Below are positions 30,728-43,955 of a stretch of 64,000 bases of DNA, one piece after another; within the stretch, counting starts at the first letter, position 1; every line of letters starts with the position of its first letter. Both the position numbers and the translations under genes were made by a program. The notes under the pieces are model-generated. The model saw only the letters and a program-made list of their open reading frames with translations, made no database searches and was not told where the DNA came from. This DNA comes from Burkholderiales bacterium (GTDB lineage Bacteria; Pseudomonadota; Gammaproteobacteria; Burkholderiales; Burkholderiaceae_C). The DNA lies in contig JAGWTH010000006.1 of assembly GCA_028868995.1 (NCBI GenBank), positions 1 to 64,000 on the forward strand, written 5' to 3'.

Positions 30728-31623
30728 CACCAGTCCCCCGAGGCGCCGCCGCCGCCGAAATCGCCCCCGCCGCCGGAGCTGAAGCCGCCCCCGCCGCCGA
30801 AGCCGCCGCCGCGCCCGCCGCCGAAGCCGCCGCCGCCCGGGAAGATCACCGGTCCGCCCCAGCCGCTGCGGCGCCCGCCGAAGGGGCCGGCGCCGGACAG
30901 CAGCGACACCAGCAGTGCGATGACGCCGGCGGCCACGGCGACGACCACGCTGGCCGTGAACAGCAGGGCCAACACGCCCGCTCCGCCTCCGGTCAGCAGC
31001 GAGCCGAGCCGGCGGCCGAAGATGCCGCGCAGCACGGCGCCCGCGATTGGCACCGCGAAGAACAGGAAGATGGCCAGGTCGAACCAGTCGAAACCCGGCT
31101 GGCCGCCGCCGTGGGGCGCCGTCTGCGGGGCGGGCAGCGGCTCGCCGCTGATGCGTGCGATCAGCTGGTCGACGCCCGCCTCCAGCCCGCCGGCGAAGTC
31201 GCCCTGGCGGAAGCGCGGCGTGATCGCCTCGTCGATGATCCCCTTGGCCGCGAGGTCGGGCACGGCTCCTTCCAGGGTCTTGGCCACCTCGATGCGGACC
31301 CGGCGGTCGTTCTTGGCGACGATCACCACGATGCCGTCGCCGACGTCCTTGCGGCCGATCTTCCAGGCGTTGGCGATGCGGTTGGCGTAGCTGGCGATGT
31401 CCTCGGGCTGGGTGGTGGGCACCAGCAGCACCACGATCTGCGCGCCCTTGCCCTGCTCGAAGGCGGCCAGCTTGTCCTCCAGCGCCTGGCGCTGCTGCGC
31501 GCCCAGCGTGCCGGTCTGGTCGACCACCCGCGCCGTGAGTTCCGGCACCGGCAGCAGGCCCTGCGCCGCGGCCAGCAGGCTGGCCAGCAGGAGCAGGCAG
31601 GAGGCGAGGAGGCGTCGCAGCAC
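30727..31623 (-). CDS. TPM-domain membrane protein with Gly-rich C-terminus (YgcG-like)
   Basis: The 298-residue protein has a signal peptide (MLRRLLASCLLLLASLLAAAQG). A periplasmic TPM domain covers residues 25-160, with VVDQTGTLGAQQRQALEDKL, IGRKDVGDGIVVIVAKNDR and the RVRIEVAKTLEGAVPD stretch. Two hydrophobic segments follow (FDLAIFLFFAVPIAG and ALLFTASVVVAVAAGVIALLVSLL). The tail of about 50 residues is almost pure Gly, Phe and Ser (GGGFGGGRGGGFGG units) and ends in the common GGASGDW motif. The DNA of the tail is a GCC/CCG-repeat tract prone to slippage. It is coupled to the gene before and after it. Confidence 0.92.
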   Translation of the reverse strand: MLRRLLASCLLLLASLLAAAQGLLPVPELTARVVDQTGTLGAQQRQALEDKLAAFEQGKGAQIVVLLVPTTQPEDIASYANRIANAWKIGRKDVGDGIVVIVAKNDRRVRIEVAKTLEGAVPDLAAKGIIDEAITPRFRQGDFAGGLEAGVDQLIARISGEPLPAPQTAPHGGGQPGFDWFDLAIFLFFAVPIAGAVLRGIFGRRLGSLLTGGGAGVLALLFTASVVVAVAAGVIALLVSLLSGAGPFGGRRSGWGGPVIFPGGGGFGGGRGGGFGGGGGFSSGGGGDFGGGGASGDW

Positions 31624-31656
31624 GATGGGGCCGGGCCGGGGACCGGCGTCAAGGCA

Positions 31657-32280
31657 TCAGCGCGAAGCCGCGGGGGCCGCGGGCGCGGCCGGCTTGCCGA
31701 AATCCACGGTCGGCGGCACGGCGATCTGCGCCTCGTTCTGCACCGCGAAGTTCGGCTTGGGCTGGTAGCCGAAGGCCATGGCCGTGAGGTTGGTCGGGAA
31801 GCTGCGCGCCAGCACGTTGTACGCCTGCACCGCCTGGATGTAGCGGTTGCGGGCCACGGTGATGCGGTTCTCGGTGCCTTCCAGCTGCACGCGAAGGTCG
31901 CGGAAGGACTGGTTGGACTTCAGGTCGGGATAGCGCTCGCTCACCACCAGCAGCCGCGACAGCGCGCTGGACAGCTCGCCCTGGGCCTGCTGGAACTTCT
32001 GGAAGGCCTCGGGATTGTTCAGCGTCTCGGGCGTCACCTGCACCGAGGTCGCCTTGGCCCGGGCCTCGATCACCTGGGTGAGCGTTTCCTGCTCGAAGTT
32101 GGCCTCGCCCTTGACGGTGGCTACCAGGTTGGGCACCAGGTCGGCGCGACGCTGGTACTGGTTCAGGACCTCGGCCCAGGCGGACTTGGTCTGTTCGTCC
32201 AGGCGCTGGAAGTCGTTGTAGCCGCAGCCCGTGAGGGATGCGAGCAGGGCCAGGATCAGCAGCCACTTGGTCTTGGACAT
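31657..32280 (-). CDS. LemA family lipoprotein
   Basis: The 207-residue protein is a LemA family member, a helical membrane-anchored protein of poorly known function. A lipoprotein signal is visible: MSKTKWLLILALLASLTGC, with the lipobox LTGC and lipid-linked Cys19. LemA landmarks include YNDFQRLDEQTKSAWAEVLNQYQRRADLVPNLV (core QYQRRADLVPNLV), ETLTQVIEARAKAT and ENRITVARNRYIQAVQAYN. The ATG at 32280 follows GAGGTACTCC. It is followed 33 bases later by the TPM membrane gene. Co-occurrence of lemA with TPM/YgcG genes is widespread. Confidence 0.94.
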   Translation of the reverse strand: MSKTKWLLILALLASLTGCGYNDFQRLDEQTKSAWAEVLNQYQRRADLVPNLVATVKGEANFEQETLTQVIEARAKATSVQVTPETLNNPEAFQKFQQAQGELSSALSRLLVVSERYPDLKSNQSFRDLRVQLEGTENRITVARNRYIQAVQAYNVLARSFPTNLTAMAFGYQPKPNFAVQNEAQIAVPPTVDFGKPAAPAAPAASR

Positions 32281-32324
32281 GGAGTACCTCGCTCGGCGCA
32301 ATGGTGGACGGTAGCATAGATGGG

Positions 32325-33068
32325 ATGCCGCCCGACCCGCTTCAAGTGCTGCATGCCGCCTCCCGGCCTGCAGCCGGCGCGGCGGCGCGGCCGCGCCTGC
32401 TGATCGCCGGCGCCACGGGCGTGCTGGGCAACGAGGTGCTGCGCCAGCTGGCGGGGTCCTCCGCCTTCGAGGCGACCCAGGTGCTCGCCCGCGAGCCGAT
32501 CACCGAGGGCCTGCGCGGCGTGCGCACGATCCTCGTGCCTACCGATGCGCCGGCCGGATGGCCGCCCGCCGCGGCCGACGTGGCGGTCGTGCTGTTCGAC
32601 CCGCCGCGCATGTTCTACCAGCGCGAGCGCGCACTCTGGACGCCGCAGCCCGGGCAGTTGCCGGAGCTGGCCGCCTGGCTGCGCCGCTGCGGCGTGCGCT
32701 CGCTGGCCATCGTGCTGCCCCATGCGCCCGGGCGCCTGCCCGATGCGCTCAAGCGCGGCCTGGCCAGCCTCGACGAACAGGCGGTCGCGGCGCTCGGCTT
32801 CGAGCGCCTGCTGATCCTGCGCTCTGCGCGCAAGCCGGACGAGGCGCGAGCGGCCCATCCCCTGGCGCGGCTGGCGCACTGGATGCTGGGCATCTTCAAG
32901 TACATGGTGCCCTCGAGCGAGCAGCCGGTGCGCGCCGCCACGGTGGCCCGGCTGCTGGCCGTGGCGCTGCGCACCGCCCCGCCCGGGATCCACATCGCCC
33001 CGCCGGAGCTGGTGTGGCAGGCTGCCCAGCAGGACGCGGCCGAAGTGGCCCGGCGCTGGCTCGGCTGA
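32325..33068 (+). CDS. NAD(P)-binding Rossmann-fold protein
   Basis: The 247-residue protein looks like an atypical short-chain or NAD(P)H-binding (NmrA/YwnB-like) domain. The dinucleotide motif is in PRLLIAGATGVLGNEVLRQL (GATGVLG), followed by ALAREP-like residues and VAVVLFDPPRMFYQRERA. No Tyr-x-x-x-Lys catalytic pair is obvious. It may be a regulatory or epimerase-like protein rather than an active dehydrogenase. The start is uncertain: ATG 32325 or ATG 32301, which lies only 20 bases from the divergent lemA ATG. Downstream genes are co-oriented but not overlapping. Function unknown. Confidence 0.8.
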   Translation: MPPDPLQVLHAASRPAAGAAARPRLLIAGATGVLGNEVLRQLAGSSAFEATQVLAREPITEGLRGVRTILVPTDAPAGWPPAAADVAVVLFDPPRMFYQRERALWTPQPGQLPELAAWLRRCGVRSLAIVLPHAPGRLPDALKRGLASLDEQAVAALGFERLLILRSARKPDEARAAHPLARLAHWMLGIFKYMVPSSEQPVRAATVARLLAVALRTAPPGIHIAPPELVWQAAQQDAAEVARRWLG

Positions 33069-33101
33069 GGCCCCTTGGGGCACAATGGGCCGACGCCTCC
33101 C

Positions 33102-33554
33102 ATGCGCAAGACCAATATCCAGGCGGCCAGCCTCGAGGGCGATGCCGACGATATCGAAGCCGCGTTTTACGACGCCCTGCAGCGTGGGGACGTCGAGCAG
33201 CTCATGGCCTGCTGGGCCGACGAGGACGACATCTTCTGCATCCACCCCGGCGGCCCGCGCGTGGTCGGCGCCGGGGCGATCCGGGCTACCTTCGAGGCCA
33301 TGTTCTCCGAAGGCGGCTCGGTGCGCGCCTGGCCCGAGCGGGTGCGCAAGACCGTCGCGGTGGGCAGCAGCGTGCACAACGTCCTCGAGCGGGTCGAGGT
33401 CCTGACGCCCGCGGGGCCGACCCACGCCTGGGTGATCGCCACCAACGTCTACCACCGCACGGCCCAGGGCTGGCGGCTGGTGGCCCACCACGCCAGCCCG
33501 GGTACCACGAGCGAGATCCAGGAAGTGTCGGATGCGCCCTCGGTCCTTCACTAG
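33102..33554 (+). CDS. SnoaL-like/NTF2-fold protein
   Basis: The 150-residue protein is a probable SnoaL/ketosteroid isomerase-like NTF2-fold protein. The pattern IEAAFYDALQRGDVEQLMACWADEDDIFCIHPGGPRVVGAGAI, with its core LMACWADEDDIFCIHPGG, is typical of the fold. It also has a C-terminal TNVYHRTAQGWRLVAHHASP. The ATG at 33102 begins MRKTNIQAAS; the ORF continues 9 codons upstream without family support. Its last 23 bases overlap the YheT hydrolase gene in another frame. The role is unknown. Confidence 0.86.
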   Translation: MRKTNIQAASLEGDADDIEAAFYDALQRGDVEQLMACWADEDDIFCIHPGGPRVVGAGAIRATFEAMFSEGGSVRAWPERVRKTVAVGSSVHNVLERVEVLTPAGPTHAWVIATNVYHRTAQGWRLVAHHASPGTTSEIQEVSDAPSVLH

Positions 33555-34596
33555 CGAATTCATGCGCGACTACCGGGCGCCCTGGTGGCTCCCGGGGGGC
33601 AACCTGCAGACCATCTGGCCGGCGCTGCTGGCGCGGCGCACCCGCGGCCCCGTGCCCGAATACCGGCGCGAGCGCTGGACCACGCCCGACGGCGATTTCG
33701 TCGACCTGGACTTCCTGGACACCGACGTCCCTCCGCACCGGCCGCTGGTGGTGCTGTTCCACGGACTGGAGGGATCCTCCCGCAGCCACTACTCGGAGGC
33801 CTTCGCCGACGTCGCCTGGCGCGGCAAGCTGACCTACGTGGTGCCGCACTTCCGCGGCTGCAGCGGCGAGATGAACCTGGCGCCGCGCGCCTACCACTCG
33901 GGCGATCACGAGGAGCTGGACTTCATCCTGAAGCGCCTGCGCGCGCGCCATGCGGGACCGATCGTGGCGGTGGGCGTGTCGCTCGGCGGCAATGCGCTGC
34001 TGCGCTGGGCGGCGGAGAGCGGCGAGGAGGCCCGCCGCGTGGTGTCCGCCGTGGCCGCCGTGTCCTCGCCGCTGGACCTGGCGGCCGGCGGCCACCACAT
34101 CGGCCGCGGCTTCAACCGCGTGGTCTACACCACCATGTTCCTGCGCACGATGAAGCCCAAGGCGCTGGCCAAATGGGCGCAGCACCCCGGCCTGTTCGAC
34201 CGCGAGGCGCTGCTGCGCGCACGCGACCTCTACGAGTTCGACAACATCTTCACCGCGCCCGTGCACGGCTTCACCAGCACGGAGGACTACTGGGCGCGCG
34301 CCTCGGCCAAGCCGCACCTGCCGCGCATCTGCATCCCGGCGCTGGCGCTCAACGCGCTGAACGATCCCTTCGTCCCGGCGGCCAGCCTGCCCGGCCCCGG
34401 CGAGGTGTCCGCGACGACGACGCTGTGGCAGCCCAGGCAGGGCGGGCATGTCGGCTTCCCCGCGGGGAGGCCGCCGTGCCATGTGTTCGCGATGCCGGAG
34501 GCGGTGACGTCGTGGCTGCTGCAGGCGGCGGGGATCACGACGCAGGTGCCCGCCGAATGGCCGGATCATCCGATGACGGTGCCGGCGGCGCTGTGA
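33532..34596 (+). CDS. YheT-family alpha/beta hydrolase
   Basis: The 354-residue protein is a YheT-type hydrolase of the EMB8 family, putative esterase or lipase. It has the family N-terminus RAPWWLPGGNLQTIWPALL, the oxyanion region VVLFHGLEGSSRSHYSEA, the nucleophile Ser in VAVGVSLGGNALLRW, a likely Asp in ALNDPFVPA and the catalytic His in GGHVGFP. The ATG at 33532 has AGGA 8 bases upstream and starts inside the previous gene; ATG 33562 is less supported. It is 6 bases from the convergent mrdA stop. The substrate is not known. Confidence 0.92.
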   Translation: MRPRSFTSEFMRDYRAPWWLPGGNLQTIWPALLARRTRGPVPEYRRERWTTPDGDFVDLDFLDTDVPPHRPLVVLFHGLEGSSRSHYSEAFADVAWRGKLTYVVPHFRGCSGEMNLAPRAYHSGDHEELDFILKRLRARHAGPIVAVGVSLGGNALLRWAAESGEEARRVVSAVAAVSSPLDLAAGGHHIGRGFNRVVYTTMFLRTMKPKALAKWAQHPGLFDREALLRARDLYEFDNIFTAPVHGFTSTEDYWARASAKPHLPRICIPALALNALNDPFVPAASLPGPGEVSATTTLWQPRQGGHVGFPAGRPPCHVFAMPEAVTSWLLQAAGITTQVPAEWPDHPMTVPAAL

Positions 34597-34602
34597 GGGG
34601 CG

Positions 34603-36768
34603 CTAACGCCTGGCCTGCGCCACCGGCTTGATCGCCGCGGCCGGCGCGGCCTCGGCCGCCGGCGGCCGCCAGCGCGGCTCCCAGGTGGTGCCCGCCGTGG
34701 GCGTGCCGACCGTCGCCGTGGCCGACGGGGAGAAGGCGGCCGCCACCGTCTGCGCGGCCCGCACCGAGGCCTTCGCCTCGGGGGTGCCGCCGATCGGGAC
34801 CGTGACGGCGACGTTCTCGCCGGCCGGCGGCCAGGCCGCGTCGGCGCCGCGGGGCGTGCCGATCGGCGCGGTCGCCTTGGCCCCGCGCACCGCCTCCATG
34901 TCCTCCTTGCTGGGGTACTGGCCCAGCAGCTCGTAGTCGAACACGCGGCGCGCGATCGGCGCTGCCGCCGAGGCGCCGAATCCCCCGTTCTCGACGATCA
35001 TGGCCAGCGCGATCCTCGGGTTCTCGGCCGGCGCGAAGGCGACGAACAGGGCGTGGTCGCGGTGGCGCTCGTCGAGCTGGGCGGCGTTGTACTTCGCGTT
35101 CTGGGCGATGGTGATCACCTGTGCCGTGCCGGTCTTGCCGCCGCTGGTGTAGCCCGCGCCCTTGAAGGCCGCGGCCGAGGTCCCCTCGATGTTCACGCCT
35201 TCCATGGCATGGAGCACGACGGCGATGTTCTGGGGCTTCACGTCCAGCCGGCCGGTCACCTCCGGCGCGACCGGCTCCACCTGCCGGGTGGTGACGTCCA
35301 CCACTTCCTTGACCAGGTGCGGCTTCATGCGCACGCCGTTGTTCACGAGCGTGCCGAGCGCGCTGGCCAGCTGCAGCATGGTGAAGTTGTTGTAGCCCTG
35401 GCCGATGCCCAGCGAGATGGTCTCGCCGGCATACCACTTCTGCTGCTCGGGCCGGTGGTAGGCCTTGCGCTTCCACTCGGTGGAAGGCAGCAGGCCGCGC
35501 GCCTCGCCGGCGATGTCGATGCCGGTGAGCTCGCCGAAGCCGAAGTGCGCCATGTAGTCGTGCATGGTGTCCACGCCCAGGTCGTTGGCGAGCATGTAGT
35601 AGTAGGTGTCGCAGGAGTCGACGATCGACTTGTACATGTCCACCGTGCCGTGCCCGCCCTCCTTGTCGTCGCGGAACTTGTGGCCGCCGAACATGAAGTA
35701 GCCCGGGTCGTGGATGGTCTGCTGCGGCGTGCGCTTGCCGGTCTCCAGCGCGGCCAGCGCCATGTAGGGCTTGTAGGTGGAGCCGGGCGGGTAGGTGCCG
35801 CGCAGCGCGCGGTTGAGCAGCGGCTTGTCGATCGACTCGTTGAGCGCCTGCCAGTTCTCCTGGTCGATGCCGTCGACGAACAGGTTGGGGTCGAAGGTCG
35901 GCTTGCTGACGAAGGCCAGCACCTCGCCGGTCTTCGGGTCGAGGGCGACGAAGGCGCCGCGCCGGTTGCCGTACAGGTCCTCCACCAGCTTCTGCAGCTT
36001 GATGTCGATCGACAGCTTGACCGTGTTGCCCGGGACCGCCGGCGTGGAGGCCAGCTTGCGCACGGCGCGGCCGCTGGCCGCGGTCTCGACCTGCTCGACG
36101 CCGGTGGTGCCGTGCAGCTGCTGCTCGTAGCTCTGCTCCACGCCCAGCTTGCCGATGTACTCGGTGCCGCGGTAGTTGGCCTGCTCCTCCTCGGGCCAGT
36201 CCTCCATCTGCTTCTTCTCGGCCTGGTTGATGCGGCCGATGTAGCCGATCGCGTGGCTGGCCAGCTCGCCCCAGGGGTAGCTGCGGAACAGGCGGGCCTT
36301 GATCTCCACGCCGGGGAAGCGGTAGCGCTGGACGGTGAAGCGCGCCACCTCCTCGTCCGTGAGCTTGGTGCGGATCGGCACGGAGTCGATGCTCTTGCTT
36401 TCCTCCATCAGCTTCTTGAAGCGGCGGCGGTCGCGGGGCTGAATCTCCACGATCCTGGCGAGCTGGTCGATCACGGTCTCCACCGGGGCGTCCAGGCGCG
36501 AGGGCGTGATCTCCAGCGTGTAGGCGGAATAGTTGCTGGCCAGCACGATGCCGTTGCGGTCCACGATCAGGCCGCGGTTGGGCACGATCGGCACGATGGC
36601 CGTGCGGTTGGCCTCCGCCTGCTCGTCCAGTTCCTGGTGGCGCACGACCTGCAGCCACACCAGCCGCGTCACCAGCAGCACGAAGCAGACGAACACCGCC
36701 ACGCTGGCCGCCAGCACGCGGCGGCGGAAGCGGGAGAGGTCGGCTTCGACGTTGCGGAGTTCGGTCAT
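34603..36768 (-). CDS. mrdA: Penicillin-binding protein 2 (elongasome transpeptidase)
   Basis: PBP2 cross-links peptidoglycan during cell elongation together with RodA and MreBCD. The 721-residue protein has an N-terminal membrane anchor (about residues 19-40), the dimerisation/pedestal domain with VPNRGLIVDRNG, and the transpeptidase domain with the active-site Ser330 in GSTYKP (the same number as in E. coli PBP2), SCDTYYYML (SxN-like) and SGGKTGTAQ. The last 95 or so residues after YELLGQYPS form an Ala/Pro/Thr-rich extension not present in E. coli PBP2 (633 residues). It follows mreD after 78 bases. rodA is not in this window. Confidence 0.96.
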   Translation of the reverse strand: MTELRNVEADLSRFRRRVLAASVAVFVCFVLLVTRLVWLQVVRHQELDEQAEANRTAIVPIVPNRGLIVDRNGIVLASNYSAYTLEITPSRLDAPVETVIDQLARIVEIQPRDRRRFKKLMEESKSIDSVPIRTKLTDEEVARFTVQRYRFPGVEIKARLFRSYPWGELASHAIGYIGRINQAEKKQMEDWPEEEQANYRGTEYIGKLGVEQSYEQQLHGTTGVEQVETAASGRAVRKLASTPAVPGNTVKLSIDIKLQKLVEDLYGNRRGAFVALDPKTGEVLAFVSKPTFDPNLFVDGIDQENWQALNESIDKPLLNRALRGTYPPGSTYKPYMALAALETGKRTPQQTIHDPGYFMFGGHKFRDDKEGGHGTVDMYKSIVDSCDTYYYMLANDLGVDTMHDYMAHFGFGELTGIDIAGEARGLLPSTEWKRKAYHRPEQQKWYAGETISLGIGQGYNNFTMLQLASALGTLVNNGVRMKPHLVKEVVDVTTRQVEPVAPEVTGRLDVKPQNIAVVLHAMEGVNIEGTSAAAFKGAGYTSGGKTGTAQVITIAQNAKYNAAQLDERHRDHALFVAFAPAENPRIALAMIVENGGFGASAAAPIARRVFDYELLGQYPSKEDMEAVRGAKATAPIGTPRGADAAWPPAGENVAVTVPIGGTPEAKASVRAAQTVAAAFSPSATATVGTPTAGTTWEPRWRPPAAEAAPAAAIKPVAQARR

Positions 36769-36846
36769 GCGCGTTCGGCGTTCAGCGTGGAGCGTCGCCC
36801 GGTGTGCGGAGTTCCGTGCTGGATGCCCGATGCCGACGCCTGCCGA

Positions 36847-37365
36847 TCACAGGGGTCGATTCTTGTCCGGATCGGGGGCGCGGCGCTGCGGCAGCAGCAG
36901 CAGCACGCTGACCACCGGCCACAGGGCCGCTTCCAGCACGGGGGCGAGCAGGAAGGACGGGCCCGGGAAGATCCCGCCGGCCAGCATCCGGATCGCCAGC
37001 TCGACCGCATGGGCGGCGGCGAACAGGGGCAGCACCTGCAGCGCCTGCGTCGGCACCTTGAACCAAAGCAGCCGCCGGTGGATGGTGATGGCGAAGTAGC
37101 TCAGCGTGGTATAGGCCAGCGCGTGCTGGCCCAGCAGCGAGGTCTGGTGCACGTCCACGGCCAGCCCGAACAGGAAGGCAGCCACCACGCCGATGCGCAG
37201 CGGCTGGTGCACGTTCCAGAACACCACCACCACCGCCAGCACGTCCGGCATCCAGGCCAGGCGGCCCAGCGGCAGCATGTCGACCATCAGCGCCGCGACC
37301 AGCGTGGTCCAGATGAACAGGGGGTTGGCCGGCAGCAGCAGCGGCTGCCCGGGGCGCATGATCAT
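36847..37365 (-). CDS. mreD: Rod shape-determining protein MreD
   Basis: MreD is a multi-helix inner-membrane partner of MreC in the elongasome. The 172-residue protein has about five helices and the family pattern DMLPLGRLAWMPDVLAVVVVFW in its first half, with WNVHQPLRIGVVAAFLFGLAVDVHQ (core FLFGLAVDVHQTSLLG). The ATG at 37365 is 13 bases after the mreC stop. Its order mreB-mreC-mreD-mrdA is the conserved one. Confidence 0.94.
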   Translation of the reverse strand: MIMRPGQPLLLPANPLFIWTTLVAALMVDMLPLGRLAWMPDVLAVVVVFWNVHQPLRIGVVAAFLFGLAVDVHQTSLLGQHALAYTTLSYFAITIHRRLLWFKVPTQALQVLPLFAAAHAVELAIRMLAGGIFPGPSFLLAPVLEAALWPVVSVLLLLPQRRAPDPDKNRPL

Positions 37366-37378
37366 GCGGAGTCGCTCC

Positions 37379-38308
37379 TCACTTGCGGGGCGGTGCGGGC
37401 CGCTTGGCGGCCGCCGGTGCGTCCTGGGGGGCCGGCCGGGGCGGGATCTGGCTGAGCAGCGGCTTCAGGACCATCACGTGGCGCACGCCGTCCACGTGCG
37501 CCAGGGGCTGGCAGACGATGCGGGCGAAAGCCGAGTCGGGCCGGCGGTCCACCTTGGTCACGCGCGCCACCGGGATGCCGGGAGGAAAGACGCCGTCGAT
37601 GCCGCTGGTGGTCAGCAGGTCGCCCGGCTGCACGTCGGCATTGGCGGCCATGTAGCGCAGTTCCAGCCCGCCGCTGCCGTAGCGGCCGCCGTCGCCGTAG
37701 GCGATGCCGCGGCTGCCGGTGCGGGTGTTCAGCACCGGGATGGCCTGGTCGCTGTCGGTGACCAGGGTCACCTCGCTGACCACCGGCAGGGCCCGGGTGA
37801 CCTGGCCGAGCACGCCCGACTCGTCGATCACCGGCGCGCCGGCCTCCACCCCCTGGGTCAGCCCCTTGTCGATCACCACCTTGCGGGTGTAGGGGTCGGC
37901 CGCGTCGTACAGGACCTCGGCGGCGAGGGTGGGGGTGTTCAGCCGCTGGCGCAGGCCCAGCAGCCGGCGCAGCTGGGCGTTCTCGTTGAGCAGCTGCTCC
38001 ACCTGGCCGGCGCGCTGCTCCTGGGCGAGCAGCTGCCGCCGGGCGGCCTCCTCCCCGCGCAGCGCGGCGTTCAGCGACACGAAATAGCCCTGCACCGTGC
38101 GCAGCGCCAGCATCGGCCGCATCACCAGCCACTCGGCCGGGTACAGCACGGTGGAAACGGCCGCGCGCAGCGGCTGCGTGATGCGGAAGCGCACGTCGGC
38201 CACCATCAGGAACAGGGCCAGCGCGCTGCACACCAGCAGCTTGGAGAGGGCCGAAGGCCCCTGCTTGAAGAACGGCGGAGGCGTGCGGTCGAGGGTGCCG
38301 AGTGGCAT
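37379..38308 (-). CDS. mreC: Rod shape-determining protein MreC
   Basis: MreC is a bitopic periplasmic scaffold that activates PBP2 and RodA. The 309-residue protein has one N-terminal helix ([18 protein letters not shown]), a coiled-coil stretch (around [35 protein letters not shown], core [16 protein letters not shown]) and the beta-barrel domain with [21 protein letters not shown] and [19 protein letters not shown]. The C-terminus ends with a Pro/Ala-rich tail. The stop is 13 bases from mreD and the start 25 bases from the mreB stop. Confidence 0.96.
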   Translation of the reverse strand: MPLGTLDRTPPPFFKQGPSALSKLLVCSALALFLMVADVRFRITQPLRAAVSTVLYPAEWLVMRPMLALRTVQGYFVSLNAALRGEEAARRQLLAQEQRAGQVEQLLNENAQLRRLLGLRQRLNTPTLAAEVLYDAADPYTRKVVIDKGLTQGVEAGAPVIDESGVLGQVTRALPVVSEVTLVTDSDQAIPVLNTRTGSRGIAYGDGGRYGSGGLELRYMAANADVQPGDLLTTSGIDGVFPPGIPVARVTKVDRRPDSAFARIVCQPLAHVDGVRHVMVLKPLLSQIPPRPAPQDAPAAAKRPAPPRK

Positions 38309-38333
38309 GGGCTCGATTGTGCCCCGGGGGGGA

Positions 38334-42765
<4,432 letters not shown>

Positions 42766-42772
42766 GCGCGCG

Positions 42773-43261
42773 TCAGCGCGCGAGAGGCTGCGCCGAGGCC
42801 GCGGCCTCGGTCGCGCTCCCCTGCGCCCACAGCAGCTTCAGCCGCGCCAGTTCGGCGTCGAATCGCGCGGCGATGCGCTGCTTCTCGCTGCCCTGGGCGT
42901 GCTGCAGGGCCTGGGCGCGCGCCCGGTCGTGCGCCGCCTGGTCCGGGTACCGGGCGAGCAGCAGCTTGTCCACGCGCCGGCGCTCCTGCTCCCGCTGCCG
43001 CGCCTCGGCGGCCAGGCGCTGCTGCCGTTCCTGCGCCGCGAGTTCGTTGGGCGTCAGCGTCGGGCCGATCACCCGGCGCACCGTGCCGCTGGGGTTGAGT
43101 TCCTTCTGCTCGCGATCGGCGCAGGCCGTGATCGGCCGGTCGGAGGTGATCCGGCGGCCGTGGCCGTCGACGCAGGTGTAGATGGCGGCCTGGCCCCAGG
43201 CTCCGGACACGACGACGGCGGCCAGCAGGCCGATGCAGGCGATGCGCAGGGGTCCGGACAT
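42773..43261 (-). CDS. DUF4124-containing periplasmic protein
   Basis: The 162-residue precursor has a signal peptide (MSGPLRIACIGLLAAVVVSGAWG, cleavage near WGQA). A short DUF4124-like domain follows, with IYTCVDGHGRRITSDRPITAC (core TCVDGHGRRITSDRPI), where a Cys pair may form a disulfide. The remaining 90 residues are charged and coiled-coil prone (EQERRRVDKLL and repeats of Gln, Arg and Ala). DUF4124 proteins are common in beta- and gammaproteobacteria, without established function. It ends 8 bases from gatB on the opposite strand and starts 13 bases from the pyrE stop. Confidence 0.85.
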   Translation of the reverse strand: MSGPLRIACIGLLAAVVVSGAWGQAAIYTCVDGHGRRITSDRPITACADREQKELNPSGTVRRVIGPTLTPNELAAQERQQRLAAEARQREQERRRVDKLLLARYPDQAAHDRARAQALQHAQGSEKQRIAARFDAELARLKLLWAQGSATEAAASAQPLAR

Positions 43262-43274
43262 GGCAGGCTCCTTT

Positions 43275-43955
43275 CTAGCCAGCGCCGTAGCGGTCCCGGT
43301 ATTCCAGCACTTTCGCGTGGTAGGGGCCCAGCTCGTCGCCGGCGTGCCGGGCCAGGTACTGCAAGAGGTCTGCCAGCCTGGCGATGGCGCACACCTGCAT
43401 GCCCAGCTTTTCACGGACATATTGCACGGCGCTCCAGGGAACGTCGCGACCGTCCTCGGTGGCCTTCTCCTGGCGGTCCAGCGCGATCGCCACCGCCTGG
43501 GGCGTGGCGCCGGCGGCCCGGATGAGGGCGATCGACTCGCGCGCCGCCGTGCCGGCGGACATCACGTCGTCGATGATCAGCACCTTGCCGCGCACGGGCG
43601 CGCCGACCAGCGTGCCGCCCTCGCCGTGGTCCTTGGCCTCCTTGCGGTTGTAGGCATAGGGCACGTTGCGGCCCAGGCGCGCCAGCTCGATCGCCACGGC
43701 GGCGGCCAGCGGGATGCCCTTGTAGGCCGGCCCGAAGATCATGTCGAACTCGATGCCCGAGGCCAGGATGCGCTGTGCATAGAATTGCGCGAGCCGCCCG
43801 AGCTTCGCGCCGTCGTCGAACAGGCCGGCGTTGAAGAAATAAGGCGACAGGCGTCCGGCCTTGGTCTTGAATTCGCCGAAGCGCAGGACCCCGGAGCTCA
43901 CCGCGAACTCCACGAAATCCTGCGCCAGCCTATCCTGGCCCGTCACCGCCACCAT
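43275..43955 (-). CDS. pyrE: Orotate phosphoribosyltransferase
   Basis: PyrE joins orotate to PRPP in pyrimidine synthesis. The 226-residue protein has the PRPP-binding motif VLIIDDVMSAGTAARES, the substrate loop GPAYKGIPLAAAVAIEL and YNRKEAKDHGEGG (flexible loop). The ATG at 43955 is supported by AAGGA seven bases upstream on the minus strand. The start codon shares CATG with the xth start on the opposite strand, so the pyrE promoter must lie inside the xth coding region. Upstream in-frame codons are rejected as antisense shadow of xth. Confidence 0.95.
   Translation of the reverse strand: MVAVTGQDRLAQDFVEFAVSSGVLRFGEFKTKAGRLSPYFFNAGLFDDGAKLGRLAQFYAQRILASGIEFDMIFGPAYKGIPLAAAVAIELARLGRNVPYAYNRKEAKDHGEGGTLVGAPVRGKVLIIDDVMSAGTAARESIALIRAAGATPQAVAIALDRQEKATEDGRDVPWSAVQYVREKLGMQVCAIARLADLLQYLARHAGDELGPYHAKVLEYRDRYGAG

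Noticed and set aside
30740-30850. GCC/CCG tandem tract as a CRISPR or satellite repeat
   Set aside because: It is coding sequence for the Gly-rich tail of the TPM membrane protein. There is no spacer structure.
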